Notes under the pieces: model-generated | The model's input: the letters and a program-made list of their open reading frames with translations, nothing else | Told to the model about the DNA's origin: nothing | Database searches by the model: none | Assembly: GCA_036397995.1 (NCBI GenBank) | Contig: DASWHX010000049.1 | Location: 1 to 39,460, forward strand | Reading direction: 5' to 3' | Length of the DNA: 39,460 nt | From: DASWHX01 sp036397995 | GTDB lineage: Bacteria; Bacteroidota; Bacteroidia; Cytophagales; Cyclobacteriaceae | Shown: positions 23,084 through 31,423 of the stretch, in pieces | How positions within the stretch are numbered: the stretch's first letter is position 1 | How the letters are laid out: each line of letters opens with the position of its first letter | Position numbers and translations under genes: made by a program

Positions 23084-24982
23084 TTGAAAAATACCCGATT
23101 CGAGCACTTACCCACGAAAATTTTTAATTCAAATAAGGATGCTTCCCGATATGCGGCCCTGGAAATTTCTGATTTGATTCGAAAGAAAGCAGCAAATAGT
23201 GAAATCTGTGTCCTTGGATTAGCCACAGGTTCAACTCCAATTTCTATCTATAATGAACTGGTTCGGCTTCATAAAGAGGAAAAATTAAGCTTCGCCAACG
23301 TTATTACTTTCAATCTTGATGAATACTATCCAATGCAGCCTCATGCGCTTCAAAGTTATGTCAGGTTTATGCATGAATATCTATTTAATCAAATAGACAT
23401 AAATAAGAACAACATTCATATACCGGATGGTACGCTGAGTAAGTCCAGAGTGCAATCTTATTGTAAGGCATACGAAAAGAAAATTGCAGAGTACGGTGGA
23501 ATCGATTTGCAAATCCTGGGTATCGGAAGAACGGGTCACATTGGATTTAATGAACCAGGTTCTGATATCAACTCAGAGACCAGGCTGATTACATTGGATT
23601 CGATTACAAAAACCGATGCTGCAAGTGATTTTTTTAGTGAAGAAAATGTGCCTTACCAGGCAATTACTATGGGAGTTGGCACAATTATGAAGTCTGGAAG
23701 GATTTTACTAATTGCTTTTGGAGAAGGTAAAGCAGGCATAATTAAGAAAGCTGTTGAAGGAAAAGTGGACGAGCAAGTACCGGCGTCTTATCTGCAAAAG
23801 CATCACAAAGCCGAGGTGGTGCTTGATGTGGCTGCAGCTGATGAATTGGTTAGAATTAAATCTCCGTGGCTGGTACAAACCTGCAAGTGGGATGATAAAC
23901 TTATTAAGAAAGCTGTTTGCTGGCTCTCTTTAAAACTTGACAAACCCATTCTGAAGTTAACGGACAGAGATTATATTGACAATGGAATGGACAACCTCTT
24001 AATTGAACGAGGCTCAGCATATAAGATCAATATTGATATCTTCAACAAATTGCAGCACACTATTACAGGCTGGCCGGGAGGTAAGCCTAATGTGGATGAT
24101 ACTTACCGACCCGAGCGAGCTGCGCCATCAAAGAAAAGGATTTTGATATTTAGTCCTCACCCTGATGATGACGTTATTTCCATGGGTGGAACTTTTATCA
24201 GACTGTTCGAACATGGTCATGATATTCATGTTGCCTACCAAACATCCGGCAACATTGCGGTTTTTGATGATGATGTCATCAGGTTTGCGGATTTTTCAAA
24301 TGAATTCAACAAACTTTTTAAAGTAAAGGATCCACAGTTAACGAAACTTTTTCAGCGAGTAAGCAATTTCATTAATAAGAAGAAACCAGGCGAAATTGAC
24401 AATGAGGAGGTAAGAAAAATTAAAACATTGATCAGGAGGAGTGAGGCGAGATCTGCCTGCAGGTATATTGGTCTTGATATAAATAACGCTCATTTTCTCG
24501 ACCTTCCATTCTACGAAACCGGAACGGTTAAGAAAAAGCCATTGGGAGAAAAAGACATTACCATAACTGTTAATTTGCTTCGTCAGCTAAAGCCACACCA
24601 AATCTACGCCGCCGGTGACTTGTCTGATCCCCATGGAACTCACAGGGTTTGCCTTGAAGCAATTATTGGCGCTCTTGAAGCGTGTAAGAAAGATTCATGG
24701 CTGAAAAATTGTTATGTATGGCTGTACAGAGGTGCGTGGCAGGAGTGGGGTATCCATGATATTGAAATGGCAGTTCCCCTAAGTCCCGGTGAGTTGCTGA
24801 AGAAAAGAAAATCAATTTTTAAGCATCAGTCTCAAAAAGATTCCGCGCTTTTTCCTGGTCCTGATGAACGCGAATTTTGGGAGCGTGCCGAGGCCCGAAA
24901 CCGGGCAACTGCAGATATTTACAATAAATTAGGTCTGCCTGAATATGAAGCCATAGAAGGATTCAAAAGATATTATTTTTAG
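23084..24982 (+). CDS. nagB: Glucosamine-6-phosphate deaminase fused to a PIG-L deacetylase-like domain
   Basis: The 632 residues carry two domains. Residues ~1-270 are NagB: GLATGSTP (~45-52), NLDEYYPM with the catalytic Asp 79, GIGRTGHIGFNEPGS with His 152, and AFGEGKAG. This half converts glucosamine 6-phosphate to fructose 6-phosphate and ammonia. Residues ~350-632 are PIG-L/LmbE-like: SPHPDDD (metal ligands, 359-363) and DPHGTHR (H517, H520), which would fit N-deacetylation of a GlcNAc-type substrate. The two steps are consecutive in amino-sugar use. The fusion is common in Bacteroidota. The start codon is TTG at 23084; no nearby ATG gives the family N terminus. Confidence 0.95.
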   Translation: MKNTRFEHLPTKIFNSNKDASRYAALEISDLIRKKAANSEICVLGLATGSTPISIYNELVRLHKEEKLSFANVITFNLDEYYPMQPHALQSYVRFMHEYLFNQIDINKNNIHIPDGTLSKSRVQSYCKAYEKKIAEYGGIDLQILGIGRTGHIGFNEPGSDINSETRLITLDSITKTDAASDFFSEENVPYQAITMGVGTIMKSGRILLIAFGEGKAGIIKKAVEGKVDEQVPASYLQKHHKAEVVLDVAAADELVRIKSPWLVQTCKWDDKLIKKAVCWLSLKLDKPILKLTDRDYIDNGMDNLLIERGSAYKINIDIFNKLQHTITGWPGGKPNVDDTYRPERAAPSKKRILIFSPHPDDDVISMGGTFIRLFEHGHDIHVAYQTSGNIAVFDDDVIRFADFSNEFNKLFKVKDPQLTKLFQRVSNFINKKKPGEIDNEEVRKIKTLIRRSEARSACRYIGLDINNAHFLDLPFYETGTVKKKPLGEKDITITVNLLRQLKPHQIYAAGDLSDPHGTHRVCLEAIIGALEACKKDSWLKNCYVWLYRGAWQEWGIHDIEMAVPLSPGELLKKRKSIFKHQSQKDSALFPGPDEREFWERAEARNRATADIYNKLGLPEYEAIEGFKRYYF

Positions 24983-25049
24983 TAAAGAAATTACTTCATT
25001 CAATAGACATAATTTTCTATCTTCACTGAATTATAGACCTCTTAAACCC

Positions 25050-25487
25050 ATGAAATTTTCCGAATTAATTTCCATGTTTCGAGCAGGCAAAGCCGGAGCC
25101 AAAAGCCACATGAAAAATTTAATTGAAATGGCAGCCGCGGATGGCAATTTTGATGATGTAGAATATAATCTGCTCAAGCAAATAGCAAAAAAACATAAAG
25201 TTTCCGAAAAAGAATTGAAAAAAATTAAGGATAATCCACAGAATGTTGCTTTTGAAGTTCCATCCGACCCCAAAGAAAAGTTTGATCAGCTTTATGATCT
25301 TGTTAACATGATGGTTATAGACAATTATGTAGACAGAGAGGAGGTAAACCTATGCCTGATTTTTGCCGGCAAGTTTGGCTATAAAAAAGAAAGAATTGTT
25401 GAACTGGTTGATTCTATCAAGGATAATATTAAGAATAACCAGGATCAGGAAGCAACAAGGAAAAGGCTCGACTGGTTGCTTAATTAG
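25050..25487 (+). CDS. TerB-like helical protein
   Basis: The 145 residues are all-alpha with paired acidic loops: MAAADGNFDDVEYNLLKQIA (~26-45) and MMVIDNYVDREEVNLCLIFA (~88-107). This is the TerB/DjlA-N pattern, which is associated with metal binding and membrane-linked stress complexes. No ter operon is present, so a link to tellurite is not supported. Its stop overlaps the hydroxylase 3' end by 8 bp in convergent orientation. Confidence 0.75.
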   Translation: MKFSELISMFRAGKAGAKSHMKNLIEMAAADGNFDDVEYNLLKQIAKKHKVSEKELKKIKDNPQNVAFEVPSDPKEKFDQLYDLVNMMVIDNYVDREEVNLCLIFAGKFGYKKERIVELVDSIKDNIKNNQDQEATRKRLDWLLN

Positions 25488-26358
25488 TGGCCTTTTCAGA
25501 TTCTTTGGCTAATTCACTAGGCCTTCCAAAGATGTACTTTCTGGCTTCACTGAGATTTCTGGCCTTTGAAACATCCTTATAAATGTCCCTCCATTCATGG
25601 AAAACCAGAGTAATCGGATTATAGGTTCCTACCGGTTTTGTTATACCATATATCGCCTGTTCTTCCTCAGGTTGAAAAGTTCCAAACATTCTGTCCCAAA
25701 TAATTAGCGTAGACCCATAATTCTTGTCCATGTACTTTTCATTGGTCGCATGGTGAACTCTGTGATGTGAAGGTGTGGTGAAAATGTATTCTATCGGACG
25801 AGGTAGTTTTCGAATATATTCAGTATGAATCCAAAATTGATAAAGGACTTCTATTTGGTGGCAAATAAAAAATATTACCGGATGAAAACCCATCAGGGCA
25901 ACAGGTACGAAGAAAATAAATTTTATATGCTGAACCCAGCTTAATCGAAAGGAAACCGACCAATTATACTTTTCCGAATTGTGATGTGTTACATGAGTTG
26001 CCCACCAGAACCTGTTTTCATGTGCAATCCGGTGCGCCCAATATCTGCAAAAATCAATGGCAACCAGACATAGGATATAAGACCACCAAACCGGAGGAAT
26101 GCTCCATGGAACCAGATTCAGGAAGAAAAGAACGGATGCAAATAAGGCTGTCTTAATTATGGCACTCACGATAAGGTTCCCGATTCCAATAGTTGCTGCA
26201 GCAAACAGATCTTTCTTATCGTATAAATCCCTTTTTTGATAAACAGAAATACCCCACTCAGCTAAAACAAGCATGATCATAACAGGAACAGCATACCTGA
26301 TAACTTCAGGGGCCCCCATATCTAATACTTGCTGCAAGCTTAGTTTCTCTTTTTCCAT
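25480..26358 (-). CDS. Sterol desaturase / fatty-acid hydroxylase family membrane protein
   Basis: The 292 residues have several membrane segments (~20-38, 52-80, 90-105, 142-168) and the di-iron histidine boxes of the family: HRIAH (109-113), HVTHH (122-126), and HHRVHH (198-203). Members hydroxylate or desaturate lipid chains. The substrate here is unknown; hydroxylated fatty acids or amino/sulfonolipids are typical of the phylum. An in-frame TTG at 26367 gives three more residues, but the ATG at 26358 is preferred because a -7 box covers the TTG. Confidence 0.9.
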   Translation of the reverse strand: MEKEKLSLQQVLDMGAPEVIRYAVPVMIMLVLAEWGISVYQKRDLYDKKDLFAAATIGIGNLIVSAIIKTALFASVLFFLNLVPWSIPPVWWSYILCLVAIDFCRYWAHRIAHENRFWWATHVTHHNSEKYNWSVSFRLSWVQHIKFIFFVPVALMGFHPVIFFICHQIEVLYQFWIHTEYIRKLPRPIEYIFTTPSHHRVHHATNEKYMDKNYGSTLIIWDRMFGTFQPEEEQAIYGITKPVGTYNPITLVFHEWRDIYKDVSKARNLSEARKYIFGRPSELAKESEKATN

Positions 26359-26364
26359 AATTGA

Positions 26365-26384
26365 CAAAAGTAAGGCTTAGCCTT
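26365..26384 (-). promoter_or_regulatory. Putative promoter and operator of the hydroxylase gene
   Basis: On the minus strand TACTTTTG (26365-26372) matches TAnnTTTG exactly, only 6 bp from the ATG, so the transcript would be nearly leaderless. The 13-nt palindrome AAGGCT-T-AGCCTT (26372-26384) touches the upstream side of the box, where a regulator could control it. It resembles GGCTAACCTTAGCC ahead of the acyltransferase gene. Confidence 0.4.
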
Positions 26385-26438
26385 CAGAACTATTAGCCAA
26401 AACCATCAAACTTTAAAAAACATTTCTTATTTCAACAT

Positions 26439-26755
26439 TTAGAATACTTCATTTACCCCAAAGTAGATCTCGTTACTTTTACTTTCGCCAAAGCCAAAGT
26501 CTGGCCGGAGTATTGGTATTTCTGCAAACCAGGTTTCCTTCAGAATAATACTTTTCATTTCTGAAATATACCTCGGGTATAAAATCAAGAATGAATTGTT
26601 TTTCGGTAATAACCCTGGCCAGCGAATTGCATTGTGAAATCCGTGAAAGTAGAATCACTCCCCCGGGTTCTAAATAGAAACCGACCTTCGCCACCAATTC
26701 CTACTGTGTTTCCGGCGCGTAACTTAGCAAGGGATTAATAGTATAACTGGCATCA
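26439..26755 (-). pseudogene. Frameshifted outer-membrane beta-barrel gene
   Basis: No single frame spans this stretch, but pieces in three minus-strand frames read like one barrel protein. They are DASYTINPLLSYAP (~26710-26751), then NTVGIGGEGRFLFRTRG and FTMQFAGQGYYRKT (~26595-26705), then FILDFIPEVYFRNEKYYSEG (~26540-26600), then ETWFAEIPILRPDFGFG to GVNEVF and a TAA at 26439-26441. The pieces join with shifts of one or two bases. The alternating pattern and the terminal Phe are typical for outer-membrane barrels. The 72-codon ORF at 26479-26697 is only one of these frames and should not be taken as a gene. Upstream of 26755 the coding signal fades and no start was found. Decay or sequencing error could both explain it. 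Confidence 0.55.
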
Positions 26756-26880
26756 TTTTATTTGGACAAGGAACAAAGTTGAATTCAGGATTAGGCGCAA
26801 AATAAGAAAATTGTCCAATTTAGGACACCAGATGAAATAAACAACCTTGATTTTCTAATTCAAAAATGAATTAACAAGAT

Positions 26881-26888
26881 TACCTTTG
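26881..26888 (+). promoter_or_regulatory. Putative -7 box of the barrel gene at 26936
   Basis: TACCTTTG matches TAnnTTTG exactly and lies 47 nt before the ATG. The rest of 26756-26935 shows only AT-rich sequence. Confidence 0.4.
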
Positions 26889-26935
26889 TCTGACCTATGC
26901 GTATGAACATTTGTTTAAACTAAAGTGATCGTCTT

Positions 26936-27559
26936 ATGAAAAAATTATTTACCATTTTATTAACAGGGCTGATGATTGTCGGTATGACAATACAAAGTCA
27001 TTCCCAGGGATTTCAATTTGGGATTAAAGGTCTTGCCCAAGTATCATCTATACATGGGTTAGATGATACAGGGGTATCCGATGCTAAGAGCAAGATTACT
27101 ACGGGTATTGGTTTGTTTGCGACCATAAAACTGAGCAAAATTGGCGTTCAGCCGGAATTGCAATTATTGAAGCAAGGCAGCAAATTCGAAGATTCGGGAG
27201 GCACTGAATACAACCAGAAAATGACCTACTTCAAAGTGCCGGTTATGATTAACTTATATATAGTAAAGCAGTTTCATCTTGAAGCAGGTCCATATTTTGG
27301 AGTTCTGTTGGCTGCTGAACAAAAACTAACCTCCGACCCTTTGAATTTGGGAACCGGCCCGATTGACAATAAAGACAATTTTAAAAGTACGGATGTAGGC
27401 ATTGCAGCCGGAGTTGGTGCAGATATCAAAAGGTTGAATCTTTCCTTCAGGTATATGCTGGGACTAACAGATATCAATGATTCCTCAGGGACCACTGAGA
27501 AGCTTAAAAATGGAATCTTCCAGTTTGGAATTGGCATCAGCATTATTAATAAAGACTAG
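26936..27559 (+). CDS. Outer-membrane beta-barrel (porin-family, PorT-like) protein
   Basis: The 207 residues have a signal peptide (MKKLFTILLTGLMIVGM ... SHSQ, cut near residue 24). The body has the OMP_b-brl pattern: FQFGIKGLAQVS, IGVQPELQLLKQGSKF, YFKVPVMINLYI, FHLEAGPYFGVLL, DVGIAAGVGADI, LNLSFRYMLGLTDI, and FQFGIGISI. An eight-strand barrel is likely, in the outer membrane. Specific function unknown; small barrels of this type often have structural or transport roles. A strong terminator follows, so it is a single-gene unit. Confidence 0.88.
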   Translation: MKKLFTILLTGLMIVGMTIQSHSQGFQFGIKGLAQVSSIHGLDDTGVSDAKSKITTGIGLFATIKLSKIGVQPELQLLKQGSKFEDSGGTEYNQKMTYFKVPVMINLYIVKQFHLEAGPYFGVLLAAEQKLTSDPLNLGTGPIDNKDNFKSTDVGIAAGVGADIKRLNLSFRYMLGLTDINDSSGTTEKLKNGIFQFGIGISIINKD

Positions 27560-27584
27560 ATTTTATTACTGGGATAATATTTCA

Positions 27585-27608
27585 GAGGGGCTTTTCAGCC
27601 CCTTTTTT
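27585..27608 (+). terminator. Intrinsic terminator after the barrel gene
   Basis: GAGGGGCT-TTTC-AGCCCCTT gives an 8-bp stem (one G-T pair) followed by a run of T to 27608. It lies 26 bp after the stop codon. Confidence 0.85.
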
Positions 27609-27651
27609 ATTGCCATACCCATAAATAAAGTATTATTTCCCAAAAAATTTC

Positions 27652-27720
27652 TTGCCTAAAATTAAAATAATTCAGTATCTTTAACCGTTTGGTTAAATTA
27701 TATAGTTAAACTAAATGGTT
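27652..27720 (+). promoter_or_regulatory. Promoter and probable TetR operators of the efflux operon
   Basis: TTG (27652-27654) and TATCTTTA (27676-27683, 7/8 match to TAnnTTTG) have a 21-bp spacer. A perfect dyad TTAACC-GTTT-GGTTAA (27681-27696) starts in the -7 box and covers the expected start of transcription. A second, looser copy (GTTAAACTAAATGGTTAA, ~27705-27722) runs over the ATG at 27715. This layout fits repression of the operon by its own first gene product. Confidence 0.7.
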
Positions 27721-28323
27721 AAAGACGAAACTACCGAACAATCTATTCTAAAATCTGCCAGGGAGACATTTAAGACCAGGGGATTTTCAGGCGCTAAAAT
27801 GGCAGAAATTGCAAAGGAAGCAGGAATAAACAAGGCTTTGTTGCACTATTACTTTAGATCCAAGCAAAACTTGTTTGATACAGTCTTCGCTGAAGCCGTC
27901 TCAGTTTTAATTCCCAAGTTGATTGCCTTGCTTCAAAGCGACCTCCCACTTGATGTTAAAATCTACAAGATTGTTGACTACTACTACCTGACGCTTTCAA
28001 AAAATCGCGATCTTCCAATTTTTGTATTGAGTGAAATCAGAACCAACCCGGGCTTTATGCTACACATGCTCAAGGAAAACGGGATGGATCATTTAGTTCT
28101 GGATAAACAGATCGAGCAGGAAATCAGCAAGGGAAACATGATACCAGTCTCAACTCCGGAATTCTTTTCCAATGTAATGGGGCTGATATTATTTCCATTC
28201 ATAGTAGAACCGCTGATAAAAGGGTTATTTCAAATGTCTGAAATAGATTTCCAAAATTTCCTGGAAAAAAGAAGACACGAGCTTCCATCTCAAATTCTAA
28301 AACTGTTTAAGTTAAAATCATGA
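27715..28323 (+). CDS. TetR-family regulator of the efflux operon
   Basis: The 202 residues have an N-terminal helix-turn-helix (AKMAEIAKEAGINKALLHYYFRSKQNLFDTVF, ~27-58) and an all-helical ligand-binding domain. It is the first gene of a six-gene operon and overlaps tolC by 4 bp (ATGA). Gene order matches that of E. coli ybiH/cecR next to ybhGFSR. It probably represses the operon through the dyads at 27681-27722; the inducing compound is unknown. Confidence 0.92.
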   Translation: MVKDETTEQSILKSARETFKTRGFSGAKMAEIAKEAGINKALLHYYFRSKQNLFDTVFAEAVSVLIPKLIALLQSDLPLDVKIYKIVDYYYLTLSKNRDLPIFVLSEIRTNPGFMLHMLKENGMDHLVLDKQIEQEISKGNMIPVSTPEFFSNVMGLILFPFIVEPLIKGLFQMSEIDFQNFLEKRRHELPSQILKLFKLKS

Positions 28324-29591
28324 CAAGCATAAAATCAAAGTTGATTTTGCTGGCCGTGGCTGCTGTGCTATGGCTGGATCTAAATGGACAGGATCTTTCT
28401 TTGCAGGACTGCTATCACGCTGCCCGGAACTTTAGTCCGGTAAAAAAGCAGCAGCCCAATATTGCTCAAATAAGCAGCCTGGTAATGGAATCGCTGAAGA
28501 AAGAAAAGTTACCTCAGATATTCGCGAACGGTCAATATACATACCAATCGGATGTAGTTTCATTTCCTGATTTCCCGGGAATTAATCGGCCGGATATTCC
28601 CAAGAATCAATACCGGATTTCATTAGACATAAATCAGAGTCTCTTTGCCGGTAATCGGATCAATAAAATGGTTGAAACGGAAAAGGCAAGGCTGCAAGTG
28701 GATCAACAAGAACTGGAAGTAAAGCTTTCCGGCATCAAAAGCTCAGTTAATGAATTATTCTTTGCTGCTCTTTCCCTACAGGAAAAAGAGAAGTTATACG
28801 ATATCATAATCGGTGATCTTAAGACCCGAATCAGTTTAATCCAATCGCTGATTAGAAATGGCGTTCTTCTTCCCGGAAATGAAAAATCTTTGCTGATTGA
28901 AATTAAGAGGGCAGAACAGGAAAAAACCGGATTGTATTTTCAGAAGTCCGGTGTATTGAGAATGCTGGAAGAGAAAACCGGATTGGAGATTTCTTCTGAA
29001 AGAAATTTGGTTGTTCCGGAATTTCAATTCGTGCAAAGTAACAATTTGAAGCGTGAAGAAAAGTTGCTTTTCAAATATTCTCACGCAACATTGCAAGAAC
29101 AAATGCAATTAACAAATCTGAGTCGCTATCCTAAACTTTCAGCATTCGGAAGCCTGGGAATTGGAAATCCCAATCCGGTGAATTTTTTTGAAACCGGCAC
29201 TTCTGAATTTTATCTGGTTGGACTAAAGCTTAGCTGGAATATCTGGGACTGGAACAATTCGAAACGGGCAAAGCAAATTCTTCAACTGCAGCAGCAAAAC
29301 CTGAACGAAGAAGAAAGGGATTTTGATTTGAATGTATTCACTCAATTAGCCGGAGCCAATACCAATCTTGAAAAGCTCCGGACTTTGCTTATTTCCGACA
29401 AGGAAATTCTTGAACTGCAAAAGGAAATTACCGAAGAAGCATTCTCGAGATTCCGGGAGGGTGTAATTACTCCTTCCGAATACTCAACGGAATTAAACAG
29501 GCAAATTCAGGCTCAGTTAAAACTAAAAATGCGAGAAATCGAAATCTCTCAGGCTATAGTGAACATACTCACATTAACAGGACATATTTAA
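28320..29591 (+). CDS. TolC-family outer-membrane efflux protein
   Basis: The 423 residues have a signal peptide (LILLAVAAVLWLDLNGQ) followed by SLQDCYHAARNFSP, the normal start of the OEP fold. Two long coiled helices and strand regions follow (YRISLDINQSLFAGN; FYLVGLKLSWNIWDW). It forms the outer-membrane exit duct for the ABC exporter encoded next to it. Overlap with tetR and a 15-bp gap to the next gene show an operon. Confidence 0.9.
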   Translation: MTSIKSKLILLAVAAVLWLDLNGQDLSLQDCYHAARNFSPVKKQQPNIAQISSLVMESLKKEKLPQIFANGQYTYQSDVVSFPDFPGINRPDIPKNQYRISLDINQSLFAGNRINKMVETEKARLQVDQQELEVKLSGIKSSVNELFFAALSLQEKEKLYDIIIGDLKTRISLIQSLIRNGVLLPGNEKSLLIEIKRAEQEKTGLYFQKSGVLRMLEEKTGLEISSERNLVVPEFQFVQSNNLKREEKLLFKYSHATLQEQMQLTNLSRYPKLSAFGSLGIGNPNPVNFFETGTSEFYLVGLKLSWNIWDWNNSKRAKQILQLQQQNLNEEERDFDLNVFTQLAGANTNLEKLRTLLISDKEILELQKEITEEAFSRFREGVITPSEYSTELNRQIQAQLKLKMREIEISQAIVNILTLTGHI

Positions 29592-29606
29592 ATACACTTT
29601 TAAATT

Positions 29607-30500
29607 ATGAAAAGGAATATCAAAATAGTATTGTTTCTCCTTCCACTGGCTTCCTGCAATTATAACGCTGAATTGGCTGATGCTTATGGCAATTTTGAAG
29701 CAGACGAAACAGTTATTTCCGCGGAAACTGCCGGTAAACTATTGTACCTGAATGTTCAGGAAGGTACTGAAATACCGTCAGGTTTAGATGTAGCCCTGGT
29801 GGATACAACGCAACTTTTCCTTAAGAAAGAACAATTAAAAGCGGGTATAAACGCGATAATAAGCAAGGTTCAGCCTGTTCAAAGTCAGATCAACGTTTTA
29901 ATAGAAAAACGAAGAAACATTGCGCGTGAAAAGAACAGGATAGAAAAGTTATTGGCCGATAGTGCAGCAACCCGGCAACAATGGGACGACATTTCGGGTC
30001 AACTGGAGTTGGTTGACAGGGAAATGACTGCTACCCGGGAAAGGCTTGAATCGGCGAATAAAGGAATCCTTTCCGAAATAAAATCTTTGGAAGTGCAAAT
30101 TGCCCAGATCAATGATCAAATAGTTAAATCACTTGTCCTAAATCCCGCACAGGGAACTGTTTTGCAAAAATTTGCCGAGCCCGGCGAAGTCACTGCATTT
30201 GGAATGCCCCTGTATAAAGTTGCCTTGCTGAGTCAACTTTACCTGCGAGCCTACATCAGCGGTAATCAGTTGGCTACATTGTCAATGGGCCAGGTTGTCT
30301 CTGTTGGTGTTGATGATGGAGAAGGCGGAATAAAGAATTACCCTGGAAGAATAACCTGGATATCATCAAAGGCGGAATTTACTCCTAAAGTTATACAAAC
30401 CAGGGAAGAGCGAGTTAACCTCGTGTATGCTATCAAGATTTTGGTTGAAAATGATGGGTTATTAAAAATTGGTATGCCCGGTGAAGTTTATTTTAATTAA
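29607..30500 (+). CDS. HlyD/YbhG-type periplasmic adaptor lipoprotein
   Basis: 297 residues. Lipobox LASC gives an acylated Cys at 17. Residues ~30-60 are the first half of a lipoyl/barrel domain (ISAETAGKLLYLNVQEGTEI). Residues ~70-165 are a coiled coil (KAGINAIISKVQPVQSQINV..., ERLESANKGILSEIKSLEVQI). ~170-290 complete the barrel (LNPAQGTVLQKFAEPGEVT). It bridges the inner-membrane ABC transporter and TolC. The ABC gene starts 5 bp later. Confidence 0.92.
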   Translation: MKRNIKIVLFLLPLASCNYNAELADAYGNFEADETVISAETAGKLLYLNVQEGTEIPSGLDVALVDTTQLFLKKEQLKAGINAIISKVQPVQSQINVLIEKRRNIAREKNRIEKLLADSAATRQQWDDISGQLELVDREMTATRERLESANKGILSEIKSLEVQIAQINDQIVKSLVLNPAQGTVLQKFAEPGEVTAFGMPLYKVALLSQLYLRAYISGNQLATLSMGQVVSVGVDDGEGGIKNYPGRITWISSKAEFTPKVIQTREERVNLVYAIKILVENDGLLKIGMPGEVYFN

Positions 30501-30505
30501 TAATT

Positions 30506-31423
30506 ATGGTTATAAGGGTTCAGGAAATAAGCAAACATTTTAAGACGGTACAAGCGTTAAAAAATATTTCGTTCCAGGTAGCGGAAGGGGAAGTCTTTGG
30601 ACTTATTGGACCGGACGGTGCCGGCAAGACTACCCTTATCCGAATTATGGCAACACTGCTTAAGCAAGATGCCGGAAATATTACGCTGGCCGGGTACAAT
30701 AATATAGAAGATTATGAGCAGGTGAGAAACCTGATTGGATACGTCCCCGGTAAATTTTCCCTTTATCAGGATTTAACAGTAGAAGAAAACCTGAACCTGT
30801 TTGCCACTATTTTCGGAACTACTCTTCAGGAAAACTATTACCTGATAAAGGACATTTACCAGATGCTTGAACCGTTTAAAAAACGTCGTGCCGGAAACTT
30901 AAGCGGGGGGATGAAACAAAAACTTGCTTTAAGCTGTGCGTTGATCCATAAACCAAAGATTCTTCTCCTGGATGAGCCAACTACAGGTGTGGATCCGGTT
31001 TCAAGAAAAGAATTTTGGGAAATGCTTGGGAGGTTGAAAAATGAAGGAATAACTATTCTGGTCACGACGCCTTATATGGATGAGGCCGCTAAATGCGACA
31101 GAGTGGGTTTAATCCAAACTGGAAATATTTTGTCCATAGATACACCCCAAAATATAATAACAGGATTTCCCCTGAAGATTTATTCTGTCAGGTCATTAAA
31201 ACGGGTAGAACTACTTCATCATTTAAGAGATATGCCAAATGCGCATTCTGCAAATCTTTTTGGAGATTCCATTCATTATATCCAGAAAATGCCGGAGCCA
31301 GATGAATTAACTCTGGAGGCTGCTTTGAAACAGGCGGGTTATCTGGACGCGAAAGTGGAACGGATTCAACCCGTAATAGAGGATTGTTTTATAGAATTAA
31401 TGAAATCTCAAATCGCAGCCTAA
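30506..31423 (+). CDS. ABC transporter ATPase, first NBD (YbhF N-terminal half-like)
   Basis: 305 residues: Walker A GPDGAGKT (35-42), signature LSGGM (132-136), Walker B LLLDE (E157). The switch position, normally His, is Pro 189 in TTPYMDEA. About 80 residues follow the NBD, as in the N-terminal half of YbhF. In E. coli YbhF both NBDs lie in one protein; here they are two genes, and the next ATG overlaps this stop (TAATG). It should pair with the 31423 product to power the exporter. Confidence 0.93.
   Translation: MVIRVQEISKHFKTVQALKNISFQVAEGEVFGLIGPDGAGKTTLIRIMATLLKQDAGNITLAGYNNIEDYEQVRNLIGYVPGKFSLYQDLTVEENLNLFATIFGTTLQENYYLIKDIYQMLEPFKKRRAGNLSGGMKQKLALSCALIHKPKILLLDEPTTGVDPVSRKEFWEMLGRLKNEGITILVTTPYMDEAAKCDRVGLIQTGNILSIDTPQNIITGFPLKIYSVRSLKRVELLHHLRDMPNAHSANLFGDSIHYIQKMPEPDELTLEAALKQAGYLDAKVERIQPVIEDCFIELMKSQIAA

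Noticed and set aside
25050..25487. Tellurite-resistance operon
   Set aside because: Only one TerB-like domain is present and no other ter genes are near.
26479..26697. 72-codon ORF on the minus strand as a gene
   Set aside because: It is one frame of a frameshifted barrel gene; the better barrel-like segments lie in the other frames before and after it.
31384..31422. 13-residue extension of the second ABC ATPase
   Set aside because: It lies wholly inside the first ATPase gene; ATG 31423 overlaps its stop and gives the normal NBD start.
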